Assembly: GCA_016791005.1 (NCBI GenBank)
Contig: JAEUNY010000057.1
Span: 1 to 64,000, forward strand
Direction: 5' to 3'
DNA length: 64,000 bases
From: Zoogloeaceae bacterium
GTDB taxonomy: Bacteria; Pseudomonadota; Gammaproteobacteria; Burkholderiales; Rhodocyclaceae
The position numbers and the translations under genes were made by a program. Below the pieces are notes generated by a model, which saw only the letters and a list, made by a program, of their open reading frames with translations, searched no databases and had not been told where the DNA came from. Below are positions 1-7,147 of the stretch, piece by piece. Position 1 is the first letter of the stretch, and each line of letters begins with the position of its first letter.

Positions 1-8
1 TCTCCTCA

Positions 9-31
9 AAACCGGGGACATCCCCCGGTTT
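9..31. repeat. Perfect inverted repeat (hairpin) at the left edge
   Basis: A perfect 9-bp stem (AAACCGGGG / CCCCGGTTT) encloses a 5-nt loop. On the minus strand it is followed at once by GAGGAGA at positions 7-1, which looks like a Shine-Dalgarno sequence for a gene starting just left of the window. There is no T-tract, so a simple terminator is not favoured. It lies on the cassette side of the attI-like site. Confidence 0.5.
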
Positions 32-107
32 CAAGGTAGAAGCGCCAATACAAGCGCATTAAAAAAACGCGGTGCCAAGTCGATCTCCCGGCCACCGCTT
101 CAGCGGT

Positions 108-172
108 TTAGTTCAACTTTGTTTTAGGGCGACAGGCTTGCTGCGTAACATCGCTTCTGCTCCATAACATCG
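108..172 (-). other. attI: attI-like integron recombination site
   Basis: Read on the minus strand, this stretch ends with TAAAACAAAG followed by GTTGAAC (positions 117-111). That heptamer fits the integron core consensus GTTRRRY. The preceding bases (ATGTTATGGAGCAG and ATGTTACGCAGCA in the same order) are the elements I recognise from attI1 of class 1 integrons, where they contain the integrase-binding repeats. The site sits immediately upstream of intI, as expected. Cassettes would be inserted at 111-117 and extend to the left. Whether any cassette is present cannot be seen: the 110 bp left of the core hold no gene and no recognisable attC before the window ends. Confidence 0.8.
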
Positions 173-197
173 GCCATCGAGGGGTGCAGAAACCCGC

Positions 198-226
198 TTG
201 CTGCAAGGGTCTCCGGCGAGTAAGCT
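198..226 (+). promoter_or_regulatory. PintI promoter of the integrase gene
   Basis: TTGCTG (198-203) and TAAGCT (221-226) are separated by 17 bp, a good sigma-70 arrangement 27 bp upstream of the GTG start of intI. The class 1 integron PintI has the same -35 and a similar -10 at the same place, as I remember it. The -10 overlaps the LexA box that follows. Confidence 0.75.
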
Positions 227-240
227 GTATAAAACAACAG
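225..240. promoter_or_regulatory. LexA (SOS) box over the integrase promoter
   Basis: The 16-bp sequence CTGTATAAAACAACAG has the CTGT-N8-ACAG form of a gammaproteobacterial/betaproteobacterial LexA operator. It starts inside the -10 hexamer of PintI and ends 12 bp before the intI start codon. LexA binding there would block transcription, so the integrase should be induced by DNA damage, as is established for class 1 and Vibrio integrons. Confidence 0.8.
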
Positions 241-252
241 CAATAACAATCC

Positions 253-1254
253 GTGAAAAGCGTCACCGCCCCGTTGCCGCCACTGCGTTCGGTCAAGGTC
301 CTCGACCAGTTGCGCGAGCGGATCCGCTACCTACACTACAGCTTACGAACCGAACAGGCATATGTCTATTGGGTTCGCGCCTTCATCCGTTTCCACGGCG
401 TCAGGCATCCGTTGACGATGGGAAGCAGTGAAGTCGAAGCCTTCCTGTGCTGGCTTGCGGACGAGCGCCAGGTGTCGGCCTCGACCCACCGCCAGGCGCT
501 TGCCTCCTTGCTGTTTCTGTACGGAAAGGTGCTGTGCGTGGATCTGCCATGGTTGAAGGAGATCGGCCGGCCCCGTCCGACACGCCGCCTGCCGGTAGTT
601 CTTGCACCTGATGAGGTCGCACGGATCCTGAGCTTTCTAGATGGTGAGCATCGGCTACTTGCCCAGCTCCTGTATGGAACGGGCATGCGGATCAGCGAGG
701 GATTGCAGCTTCGGGTCAAGGACATCGATTTCGACCACGCCACCATCGTCGTGCGTGAAGGCAAGGGATCGAAGGATCGTGCCCTGATGCTGCCGCAATG
801 CTTGACGGGCGCCCTGCGTGAGCAGTTGGTCCGCGCCAGATCGCTGTGGTCCGCTGACCAAGCGGCTGGTCGTGGTGGCGTCGCAATGCCGAATGGGCTG
901 GAACGTAAATACCCTCGGGCCGGACAATCCTGGGCATGGTTTTGGGTCTTCCCGCAAGGAAGGCACTCGGTTGACCCGCGCTCCGGTGTGGTGCGGCGGC
1001 ATCATCTCTACGACCAGACCTTCCAGCGGGCATTTAAGCAGGCCGTGGAGAGTGCCGGCATCGAAAAGCCGGCGACGCCTCATACCTTGAGGCACTCCTT
1101 TGCGACATCGTTGCTGCGCGGGGGTTACGACATCCGCACCGTGCAGGAACTGCTCGGTCATTCGGACGTCGCCACGACGATGATCTACACGCACGTCTTG
1201 AAGGTCGGTGGGGCGGGCGTGCGATCTCCAATGGATACGCTACCGAATGCGTAG
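253..1254 (+). CDS. intI: Integron integrase, IntI1-like tyrosine recombinase
   Basis: The 333-aa protein catalyses attI x attC and attC x attC recombination in gene-cassette capture. The tyrosine-recombinase residues are all present: R146 (TGMRISE), H277 and R280 (HTLRHSF), H303 (LLGHSD) and the nucleophile Y312 (MIYTHV). IntI1 has the same numbering. The integron-specific insert lies at about residues 200-260 ([18 protein letters not shown]-type region, RRHHLYD), which separates it from XerC/D. The start is GTG at 253, matching the IntI1 N-terminus. The sequence looks strikingly like clinical class 1 IntI1 along its whole length but differs at many positions, so it is a relative rather than the mobile IntI1 itself. 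It appears intact. No transposition genes, qacE or sul1 follow it. Confidence 0.93.
   Translation: MKSVTAPLPPLRSVKVLDQLRERIRYLHYSLRTEQAYVYWVRAFIRFHGVRHPLTMGSSEVEAFLCWLADERQVSASTHRQALASLLFLYGKVLCVDLPWLKEIGRPRPTRRLPVVLAPDEVARILSFLDGEHRLLAQLLYGTGMRISEGLQLRVKDIDFDHATIVVREGKGSKDRALMLPQCLTGALREQLVRARSLWSADQAAGRGGVAMPNGLERKYPRAGQSWAWFWVFPQGRHSVDPRSGVVRRHHLYDQTFQRAFKQAVESAGIEKPATPHTLRHSFATSLLRGGYDIRTVQELLGHSDVATTMIYTHVLKVGGAGVRSPMDTLPNA
340..368 (-). promoter_or_regulatory. Candidate Pc cassette promoter inside intI
   Basis: On the minus strand TAGACA (368-363) and TAAGCT (345-340) are separated by 17 bp and point towards the attI-like site and the cassettes beyond it. Class 1 integrons carry Pc at this very place in intI1. 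The -10 is identical to that of the weak class 1 variant PcW (TGGACA-N17-TAAGCT), and the -35 differs by one base. The strength is expected to be low to moderate. Confidence 0.7.
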
Positions 1255-1509
1255 CGGGTACGTGATCGCATCAGTGCCTTTTGCGATCAATCCAGATGTA
1301 ACAGCAACCGGCGGCAACTGGCCGGTCGCCACCTACGCTCACTTCCCGAACCAACTGGCCTGCTCCGCTTCGGCTGATGCGGCGAGATTCAGTAATCCAC
1401 CCGCTCAAGATCCCCAATTTCGCCTTACCGTAACTTGTTACAAAGGCCTGCCCCTGGCCGGGACGGCGAATGCTTTACTCGGTGTACTCACATCACGCTC
1501 GCGAAAATC

Positions 1510-1968
1510 ATGAAAATTCAGACTGTTGGCTTTGCAGCCTTGGCCGCTGTGGTCCTGGGCGGTTGTGTGGCGGTGCCGGTGGAGCGCTACGACGGAGCCT
1601 ACGGCCGCAGCTACGGTTATGAAAGTGAGGGCATCCTGGTCGATCCCCCGGCACCCCGTTACGAGTACGTGGGTCCGCCGCCGGTGGTGGGTTATTTCTG
1701 GATCGACGGTTACTGGGGCTGGGCGGGCCGGCGCTATGTCTGGGTGCCGGGGCGCTGGGAAGCGCCCCGCCGGGACCACGTCTGGGTGCCCCACCGCTGG
1801 GAGCGGGACGGCCGTCAATGGCGGGAAGCGCCGGGGCGCTGGGAGCGACGCGAGGAACGCCGCGACCGTTGGGAGCGCCGTGAAGACCGCCGCGACGGCG
1901 ACCGCTGGGACCGGCGTCACGACGATCGCCGGAACGATGGCCGGCGGGACTGGGAAGACCGCCGCTAG
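1510..1968 (+). CDS. YXWGXW/WVPG-repeat lipoprotein
   Basis: The 152-aa protein has a hydrophobic N-terminus ending in a lipobox (VVLGGC, Cys about residue 19), so it should be a lipid-anchored envelope protein. Its centre holds aromatic repeats of the type YVWVPGRW and HVWVPHRW. The last third is a low-complexity Arg/Asp/Trp tail (RWERRE, RDRWERR, DDRRND). This architecture matches the YXWGXW repeat-containing proteins, whose function is unknown. The ATG at 1510 is chosen because it opens the signal sequence; an in-frame start upstream would add an implausible extension. It is followed by a gene on the other strand, so it is probably monocistronic. Confidence 0.75.
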   Translation: MKIQTVGFAALAAVVLGGCVAVPVERYDGAYGRSYGYESEGILVDPPAPRYEYVGPPPVVGYFWIDGYWGWAGRRYVWVPGRWEAPRRDHVWVPHRWERDGRQWREAPGRWERREERRDRWERREDRRDGDRWDRRHDDRRNDGRRDWEDRR

Positions 1969-2023
1969 CCTGAACACCCCGCCTGGCCGGACACCTCTGG
2001 CCAGACGGGGCATTTGAGACCCG

Positions 2024-2248
2024 TCAGGGAATCGACACCCAGCCTTCCAGGGCCTGATGGGCCGCCGCGTCGAGGGTCGATGGGTTGAACGGATTGCCGT
2101 AATTCCGATCCTGAATGGCTTCCAGCATCTGGCCAAGCAAGCCGAGACGATTTGAGTAGTCCCAGATTCCGCCGCTCACTGACCGCAGTACATCGGTATC
2201 CAGTTCGCAGGGGCCGGCAGGATGGGTTGTTGGGGATGGGTGGCTCAT
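2024..2248 (-). CDS. Small peptide with double-glycine leader (bacteriocin/RiPP-like)
   Basis: A 74-aa product with a strong Shine-Dalgarno (AAGGAG, 7 nt before ATG). Residues 14-27 read CELDTDVLRSVSGG. Relative to the GG cleavage site this places Leu at -12, Leu at -7, Val at -4 and Gly at -2/-1, the pattern of leaders cut by C39-peptidase ABC exporters. Cleavage would release a 47-aa peptide starting IWDYSNRL, with no cysteine and a single Lys-free acidic/aromatic composition. No exporter, immunity or modification gene is adjacent. It could be a class II microcin-like peptide, a signalling peptide or an unrelated small protein. The leader pattern is seen; the function is inference. Confidence 0.55.
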   Translation of the reverse strand: MSHPSPTTHPAGPCELDTDVLRSVSGGIWDYSNRLGLLGQMLEAIQDRNYGNPFNPSTLDAAAHQALEGWVSIP

Positions 2249-2503
2249 TTGGGTGCTCCTTCTCGAAGGGGAGAGCCGGAATCGGCCCTCGCATCGTGAC
2301 GGTAGTGGCACCCGCCTGCCCCACCGATGAGGGATTGCCCCGGCGCGAGTGCGCTAGGTCATTGACAGCCGGCAGGCCACCGCAACCCGAGTAAGCAAAC
2401 ATGTCGCAGAACCCATGCCGAAGACATTTTCCGCCCCGCTAAACAAGCGTCGCCTGCAATTCAGGGGAATCGGGGCAGGCGCCGGGCATCGGCCGTCCGG
2501 CGC

Positions 2504-3202
2504 TCAAAACTCCCAGGCGACACCGGTATTGGCGAAACCGTGGTCGTTGCCGCGCCCCAGCGCTCCGGAAACCTTGAAGCCGCTGAAGACCTCGTAGCGC
2601 AGACCGAGGGCGCGGTCCGGGCGGCTGTCGCTGTCACCGAAGGCTTCCAAGGTCAGCTTGAGGTTTGCCAGCAGCGGTTGCTCGCCCCCGATGCCCCAGG
2701 TATTCACCGCGGCGGTGTCCCCCTGCGCCCGGGCCCATTCGCGACCAAGATTGAGGTGCACCACCTGGCCGCTCTCCCAGCGCCAGGACGCCAGACCCCG
2801 CAGGCCGTTGCCGAAGGCCCGCTCCCGCGGGAGATGCTTGGCGTCGAACATCTCATGGCCGTAGGCATATTTGAGGCCGAGGGACAAGCCCACGTCGCTC
2901 TGGAGCGGCACCCACTTGGCGGCAAATCCGACCCCCCGCGCCGTCGCTCGGGAATCGAAGGCGTGGTCATGGGCGCGGGCGTAGTTGAGTTCCAGTTCGA
3001 GGCCTTCGAGGGGCGAATGCCCCAGGGCGCCCTCCAGACCGCGGGCTTCATCGTCCCGGGCCCAGCCGAATTCGATCTTGGTGCCGCCCAGGGGCAAAGT
3101 GCCGGCATCATCCACCGCCATCGGCCGCTCGGCCCACGCAGGATTTAGAGCCAGCCAGGCCAGGGGAAGGACGAGTTTGCGCAAGGCTTGGGGGAATGTC
3201 AT
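2504..3202 (-). CDS. Outer-membrane beta-barrel protein, transporter/OmpA-like
   Basis: The 232-aa protein begins with a clear signal peptide (LVLPLAWLALNPAWA, cleavage before ERP). The rest is alternating hydrophobic/polar strands rich in Gly, Leu and aromatic residues and ends with Trp-Glu-Phe. A C-terminal Phe is typical of outer-membrane barrels assembled by BAM. Length suggests an 8-10-stranded barrel. The ATG at 3202 starts the signal peptide, so a longer frame upstream is disregarded. It is divergent from zur, and the candidate Zur operator lies about 130 bp upstream, so zinc regulation is possible but unproven. No specific family is recognised. Confidence 0.65.
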   Translation of the reverse strand: MTFPQALRKLVLPLAWLALNPAWAERPMAVDDAGTLPLGGTKIEFGWARDDEARGLEGALGHSPLEGLELELNYARAHDHAFDSRATARGVGFAAKWVPLQSDVGLSLGLKYAYGHEMFDAKHLPRERAFGNGLRGLASWRWESGQVVHLNLGREWARAQGDTAAVNTWGIGGEQPLLANLKLTLEAFGDSDSRPDRALGLRYEVFSGFKVSGALGRGNDHGFANTGVAWEF

Positions 3203-3330
3203 GTGCAGGGTTCCTAATTGGTTTTGTTCGCTTGCTGTGAGGGACGGCGGCAACACCCTTCCCTTAACGGCAGCTTTGGCCGCGACTTATTGCAGCGCGG
3301 CGTGCAACCTGGATTCAGGTCAGGCACAGT

Positions 3331-3351
3331 TAACGCTACAATGTTGCATTA
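3331..3351. promoter_or_regulatory. Candidate Zur operator
   Basis: The 21-bp sequence taacgctacaatgttgcatt+a is an imperfect palindrome in which 17 of 21 positions match its reverse complement (TAA.GC.ACA.TGT.GC.TTA). It ends 17 bp before the zur start codon and precedes the whole znu operon. Position and AT-rich symmetry suit a Fur-family repressor site, giving zinc-dependent autorepression. Confidence 0.6.
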
Positions 3352-3368
3352 TGAAGGAACCTGACTCC

Positions 3369-3824
3369 ATGTCCACCCGCCCACCTTCCGCTGCGGACCT
3401 GATCGCAAACCATGGCGGCCGGGTCACCCGCACCCGGGTGGCGGTGGTCGACGCGCTGGACGCCAGCAATCACCCCCTGACCCACGACGAGGTCGCGGCC
3501 AATCTTTCGGAAGCCGAAGTACCCCACGACCGCGTGACCCTCTATCGGGCCCTCGACTGGCTGGTGGACAAGGGGATCGCCCACCGAGTGGCGGGTTCAG
3601 ACCGCGCCTGGCGCTATGGCATCGTGAGGGAAGCGCCGCATCAGCACGCCCATTTCCATTGCAGCGGGTGCGGCAATGTCTTTTGCCTGGAGCAGGTCCA
3701 GCCCGCGTTTGCCATCGCGCTGCCCGGCGGCTACCAGCTCGATCGGGCCGAATTGATCCTGCACGGAATCTGCCCCACCTGTCGGCAGGCTGAACCCACC
3801 GCCCCCTCGCCCGAACCCCGATGA
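3369..3824 (+). CDS. zur: Zur, Fur-family zinc uptake repressor
   Basis: A 151-aa Fur-family protein: winged helix at about residues 15-75 (HDEVAANL, DRVTLYRALDWLVDKG) then a metal-binding dimerisation domain with HQHAHFHC, CSGC and CPTC. The two CXXC motifs form the structural zinc site. Its place at the head of znuCBA argues for Zur rather than Fur or PerR. The ATG at 3369 is preceded by AAGGA; another in-frame ATG at 3351 lies inside the operator and is less likely. It overlaps the next gene by 4 bp, indicating translational coupling. Confidence 0.9.
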   Translation: MSTRPPSAADLIANHGGRVTRTRVAVVDALDASNHPLTHDEVAANLSEAEVPHDRVTLYRALDWLVDKGIAHRVAGSDRAWRYGIVREAPHQHAHFHCSGCGNVFCLEQVQPAFAIALPGGYQLDRAELILHGICPTCRQAEPTAPSPEPR

Positions 3825-4069
3825 TGAACGCAACTGAATTGCACCCTCCCGCTTTGGCTCAGGGGAATGAATCGCCGCCCCGCTATGCGCCCCGCAAGGC
3901 TACGCCTCCGGCGTACGGACCTGCCCGGCCAATCAAGGGGGCCGGTTCGGGCCACCCGCCCGGCGGGGGGCGCATTTCCCTCATCACCCAAGGCTTGGCG
4001 CGGCGCCTCGCTATCGCCCTTTTGCTTGCCGCCGTTTTGTGGGCGGTCGTGCTCTGGGCCCTGGGCTGA
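3821..4069 (+). CDS. Small single-pass membrane protein in the zur-znu operon
   Basis: An 82-aa product starts in the ATGA overlap with zur and ends 2 bp before znuC. The first 55 residues are polar, proline-rich and probably disordered. Residues about 62-81 form one membrane helix (LAIALLLAAVLWAVVLWAL). No family is recognised. Tight packing between zur and znuC supports a real gene, perhaps an accessory of the zinc transporter, but this is inference. A second in-frame ATG follows directly at 3824. Confidence 0.6.
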   Translation: MMNATELHPPALAQGNESPPRYAPRKATPPAYGPARPIKGAGSGHPPGGGRISLITQGLARRLAIALLLAAVLWAVVLWALG

Positions 4070-4071
4070 CC

Positions 4072-4923
4072 ATGTCCACTCCTCCGCCCCCCGCCCTGGC
4101 GCGCGCCTCCTGGCGCCGGCTCTTTTCCAGGTCACCGGCTCACCCGGCACCCGGTGCACCGCCTGCGCGGGGTCCGGCCCCCAGCATCCGCCTGGAGAAC
4201 CTGACCCTCGGCTATGACCGTCACCCAGCCATCCACCACCTGAACCTCACGATACCGCCGGGCGAACTGCTCGCCATCGTCGGGCCCAACGGCGCGGGAA
4301 AGTCGACCCTGCTCAAGGCCCTTGCCGGTGAATTGCCGCCCCTGGGGGGCGTGGTTCACCTCCCCGGGGCGGCCGACACCGTGGCCTACCTGCCCCAGCA
4401 AAGCGAGATCGACATCGATTTTCCGATCACCGTGTTCGATCTGGTGGCCCTCGGCCTGTGGCGGGAGGTGGGGGCCTTCGGCGCCATCGGCCGCGCCGAG
4501 GCCGAGCGGGTGCGGGCCGCCCTGGTCCGGGTCGGACTCGCGGGATTCGAGCAACGCACCATCGGCTCCCTTTCCGGCGGGCAGTTCCAGCGCGCCCGCT
4601 TCGCCCGCCTGTCGCTGCAGGACGCCCCGGTGTTGCTCCTCGACGAGCCCTTCACCGCCATCGACAGCCGCACCACGGAAGACCTGCTCCGCGTCGTGGT
4701 GGATTGGCACTGCGATGGCCGCACGGTGGTGGCCGTGCTCCATGACCTGGAGCAGGTCCGGCGCCACTTCCCCGCCTGCCTGCTGATCGCCCGGGAGCCC
4801 ATCGCCTACGGAGAAACCGCGTCGGTGCTCACGCGGGAGAATCTCCGCCTTGCCCGCCACAGCTCCGAAGCCTTCGACGACCACGCCTCGGTCTGCCATC
4901 GGGATCCGGAGCCTCGGCCATGA
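4072..4923 (+). CDS. znuC: Zinc ABC transporter ATP-binding protein ZnuC
   Basis: The 283-aa ATPase energises zinc import through ZnuB. It shows Walker A GPNGAGKST, the signature LSGGQFQRAR and Walker B VLLLDEPF followed by the switch histidine (VLHDL). The N-terminal ~40 residues are a proline/alanine-rich extension before the ABC fold (IRLENLTLGYD), longer than in E. coli ZnuC. The C-terminus overlaps znuB by 4 bp. A manganese or general metal transporter is the alternative; the zur neighbour favours zinc. Confidence 0.9.
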   Translation: MSTPPPPALARASWRRLFSRSPAHPAPGAPPARGPAPSIRLENLTLGYDRHPAIHHLNLTIPPGELLAIVGPNGAGKSTLLKALAGELPPLGGVVHLPGAADTVAYLPQQSEIDIDFPITVFDLVALGLWREVGAFGAIGRAEAERVRAALVRVGLAGFEQRTIGSLSGGQFQRARFARLSLQDAPVLLLDEPFTAIDSRTTEDLLRVVVDWHCDGRTVVAVLHDLEQVRRHFPACLLIAREPIAYGETASVLTRENLRLARHSSEAFDDHASVCHRDPEPRP

Positions 4924-5798
4924 GCCTAGATCTCTTCGCCATCGCCGCCCAGCCCTTCACGGATTTCGGCTTCATGCGGCGGGCCCTGGCCGGGTGTCTG
5001 GCCCTCTCCCTGGGGGCCACGCCCATCGGCGTCTTCCTCCTCCTGCGCCGGATGAGCCTGATGGGCGACGCCATGTCCCACGCCATCCTGCCCGGAGCCG
5101 CCCTCGGATACCTGGCCTTCGGGCTGTCCCTGGGGGCGATGACCGTTGGCGGCATCCTCGCCGGTCTGCTGGTTGCCCTGCTGGCCGGCCTGGTGGCCCG
5201 CAGCTCCGTCCTCAAGGAAGACGCCAGCCTCGCGGCCTTCTACCTCCTCTCCCTGGCTACCGGGGTAATGCTGGTGTCCCTCAAGGGGCGCAACCTCGAC
5301 CTCCTCCATGTGCTCTTCGGTTCGGTGCTGGCCCTGGACGACGGCTCCCTGCTCCTCATCGCCGGCATCGCCAGCCTCACCCTTGGTCTGATGGCGGTGA
5401 TGCTGCGGCCCCTGGTGGTGGAGTGTTTCGACCGGGGCTATCTGCGGGGCGTGAGCCGTTGGTCGCCGGTGGTGCATTACGGCTTTCTGGTGCTGGTGGT
5501 GCTGAATCTGGTGAGCGGCTTCCACGCCCTGGGCACCCTCATGGCGGTGGGAATCATGATCCTGCCGGCGGCGGCGGCGCGGCTCTGGGTGCGACGGCTG
5601 GGGCCCCACCTGGGGCTCGCGAGCGCCCTGGCCTTCGTGAGCGGCTACTGCGGGCTCCTCATTTCCTTCCACGCGGACGTCCCCGCCGGACCGGCGATCA
5701 TCCTGGTCGCCGGCCTCTTCTACTTCGCGGCGCTGATCTTTGCCCCGGGCGGCCTGCTCCCCCGCCGCCTGGTCGGCCGCAGCCACCTGGAATCCTGA
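4920..5798 (+). CDS. znuB: Zinc ABC transporter permease ZnuB
   Basis: A 292-aa polytopic membrane protein of the ABC-3 (ZnuB/TroC) family with about eight helices. Characteristic segments include LRRMSLMGDAMSHAILPGAALGY near residue 45 (the coupling region) and ALGTLMAVGIMILPAAAARLW near residue 205. It starts within the end of znuC (ATGA overlap) and is followed 1 bp later by znuA, so one transcript is expected. Confidence 0.9.
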   Translation: MSLDLFAIAAQPFTDFGFMRRALAGCLALSLGATPIGVFLLLRRMSLMGDAMSHAILPGAALGYLAFGLSLGAMTVGGILAGLLVALLAGLVARSSVLKEDASLAAFYLLSLATGVMLVSLKGRNLDLLHVLFGSVLALDDGSLLLIAGIASLTLGLMAVMLRPLVVECFDRGYLRGVSRWSPVVHYGFLVLVVLNLVSGFHALGTLMAVGIMILPAAAARLWVRRLGPHLGLASALAFVSGYCGLLISFHADVPAGPAIILVAGLFYFAALIFAPGGLLPRRLVGRSHLES

Positions 5799-5799
5799 C

Positions 5800-6696
5800 A
5801 TGGCCGTCTGCTTGCGCGCTCTGCTTGCCGTCCTTGCCCTGCTCGCTCTGCCCCTGACCGCCCGCGCGACCCCCCTGGAAGTCGTGGCGAGCTTCAGTAT
5901 CCTGGGCGACCTCGTGCAGCAGGTCGGGGGCGAGCGGATCCACGTCACCACCCTGGTCGGCCCCGGGGAAGACGCCCACGGCTATCAGCCCCGTCCTTCG
6001 GACGCCCGCCGGGTGCGCAACGCCGCCCTGGTGGTGGCCAACGGCCTGGGCTTCGACCCCTGGATGGAGCGCCTCGCCCGCTCCGCCGGCTACCGCGGCA
6101 CGGTGGTCCTCGCCAGCCGGGGCATCATCCCGATGAGCCCTGCCGGGGACGACCACGACGGCCACGACCATGAGACGGACCCCCACGCCTGGCAGGATGT
6201 GGGGCTCGCCGCCCGCTACGTCGCCACCCTGGCGGACGCTCTGGCTGAGGTGGACCCCGCGGGGGCGGCGGACTACCGGGCCCGCGCCCAGCACTACGCT
6301 GCGCGCCTCACCGCCCTCGACGGCGAGATCCGCCAGACCCTCGGCGCCGTGCCGGCCAACCGCCGCCTGGTGGTGACGAGCCACGACGCTTTTGGCTACT
6401 TTGCCCACGCCTACGGGATCCGCTTCATCGCCCCGGTGGGCTTGTCCAGCAATGCGGAACCCACCGCCGCCGGAGTGGCCGCCCTCATCCGCCAGGTCCG
6501 GGAGACCCAAGCCCCCGCCGTATTTCTGGAAAACATCAGCGACCCGCGTCTCCTGGAGCGCATCCGGCGGGAATCCAGCGCTCGGGTGGGCGGCACCCTC
6601 TATTCCGATGCCCTCGCGGATCGGCCACCCGCCGACACTTACCTCGGTATGATGCGGGAGAACCTGCGCGTTCTCGCCGCCGCCCTCGCTCCCTGA
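5800..6696 (+). CDS. znuA: Zinc ABC transporter periplasmic binding protein ZnuA
   Basis: The 298-aa cluster A-I solute-binding protein has a signal peptide (LLAVLALLALPLTARA) and delivers zinc to ZnuBC in the periplasm. Likely metal ligands are H60 (EDAHGYQP), H129 (DPHAW), H195 (TSHDAF) and D270 (LYSDAL). A short His/Asp loop (GDDHDGHDHETD, residues 117-127) matches the zinc-scavenging loop of ZnuA proteins, though it is shorter than in enterobacteria. The loop and the zur context favour zinc over manganese. Confidence 0.9.
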   Translation: MAVCLRALLAVLALLALPLTARATPLEVVASFSILGDLVQQVGGERIHVTTLVGPGEDAHGYQPRPSDARRVRNAALVVANGLGFDPWMERLARSAGYRGTVVLASRGIIPMSPAGDDHDGHDHETDPHAWQDVGLAARYVATLADALAEVDPAGAADYRARAQHYAARLTALDGEIRQTLGAVPANRRLVVTSHDAFGYFAHAYGIRFIAPVGLSSNAEPTAAGVAALIRQVRETQAPAVFLENISDPRLLERIRRESSARVGGTLYSDALADRPPADTYLGMMRENLRVLAAALAP

Positions 6697-6708
6697 TCCT
6701 CCTGCGCC

Positions 6709-7128
6709 ATGGAAAACCACCTCTCCGACGTCTCCCGCGTCATCCAGCTCGCCGTCGCGCCGGTGTTCCTGCTCACCGCCATCGCCACCCTGATCGGCGC
6801 CATGAACACCCGCCTGGGGCGCATCGTCGATCGTCGCCGCACCATCCTCGAACGCCTGCCGCCCCCCGCACCCGAGGAGGTGGTGGGGCGCCAGCAAGAG
6901 ATCCAGCGCCTCGCCCGTCGGGGGCAGACGATCTATCGGGCGATCTTCTTCGCCGTGCTTGCGGCGCTTTTGGTGTGCGTGGTGGTGGCCAGCGCCTTCA
7001 TTGGTGCCCTGCTGCAGATCGAACTGGCCCGCTTCGTGGCGGTGGTCTTCATCCTCGCCATGGTGTCGATGATCGCGGCCCTGGGCCTTTTCCTTCGAGA
7101 AGTGTATTGGGCGGTGCGCGACCACTGA
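6709..7128 (+). CDS. DUF2721 membrane protein
   Basis: The 139-aa protein has three predicted membrane helices (about residues 12-32, 75-97 and 102-125). The motif VIQLAVAPVFLLTAIATLIG followed by NTRLGRIVDR is typical of the DUF2721 family, of unknown function. It begins 12 bp after znuA and could be the last gene of the zinc operon; a role in zinc uptake is not shown. It converges with tupC. Confidence 0.8.
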   Translation: MENHLSDVSRVIQLAVAPVFLLTAIATLIGAMNTRLGRIVDRRRTILERLPPPAPEEVVGRQQEIQRLARRGQTIYRAIFFAVLAALLVCVVVASAFIGALLQIELARFVAVVFILAMVSMIAALGLFLREVYWAVRDH

Positions 7129-7147
7129 GGGCCGCGGCCCGGGTGGT

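Noticed and set aside
2152..2394. Plus-strand frame opposite the GG-leader peptide gene
   Set aside because: The minus-strand frame has a strong Shine-Dalgarno and a leader motif; the plus frame has neither.
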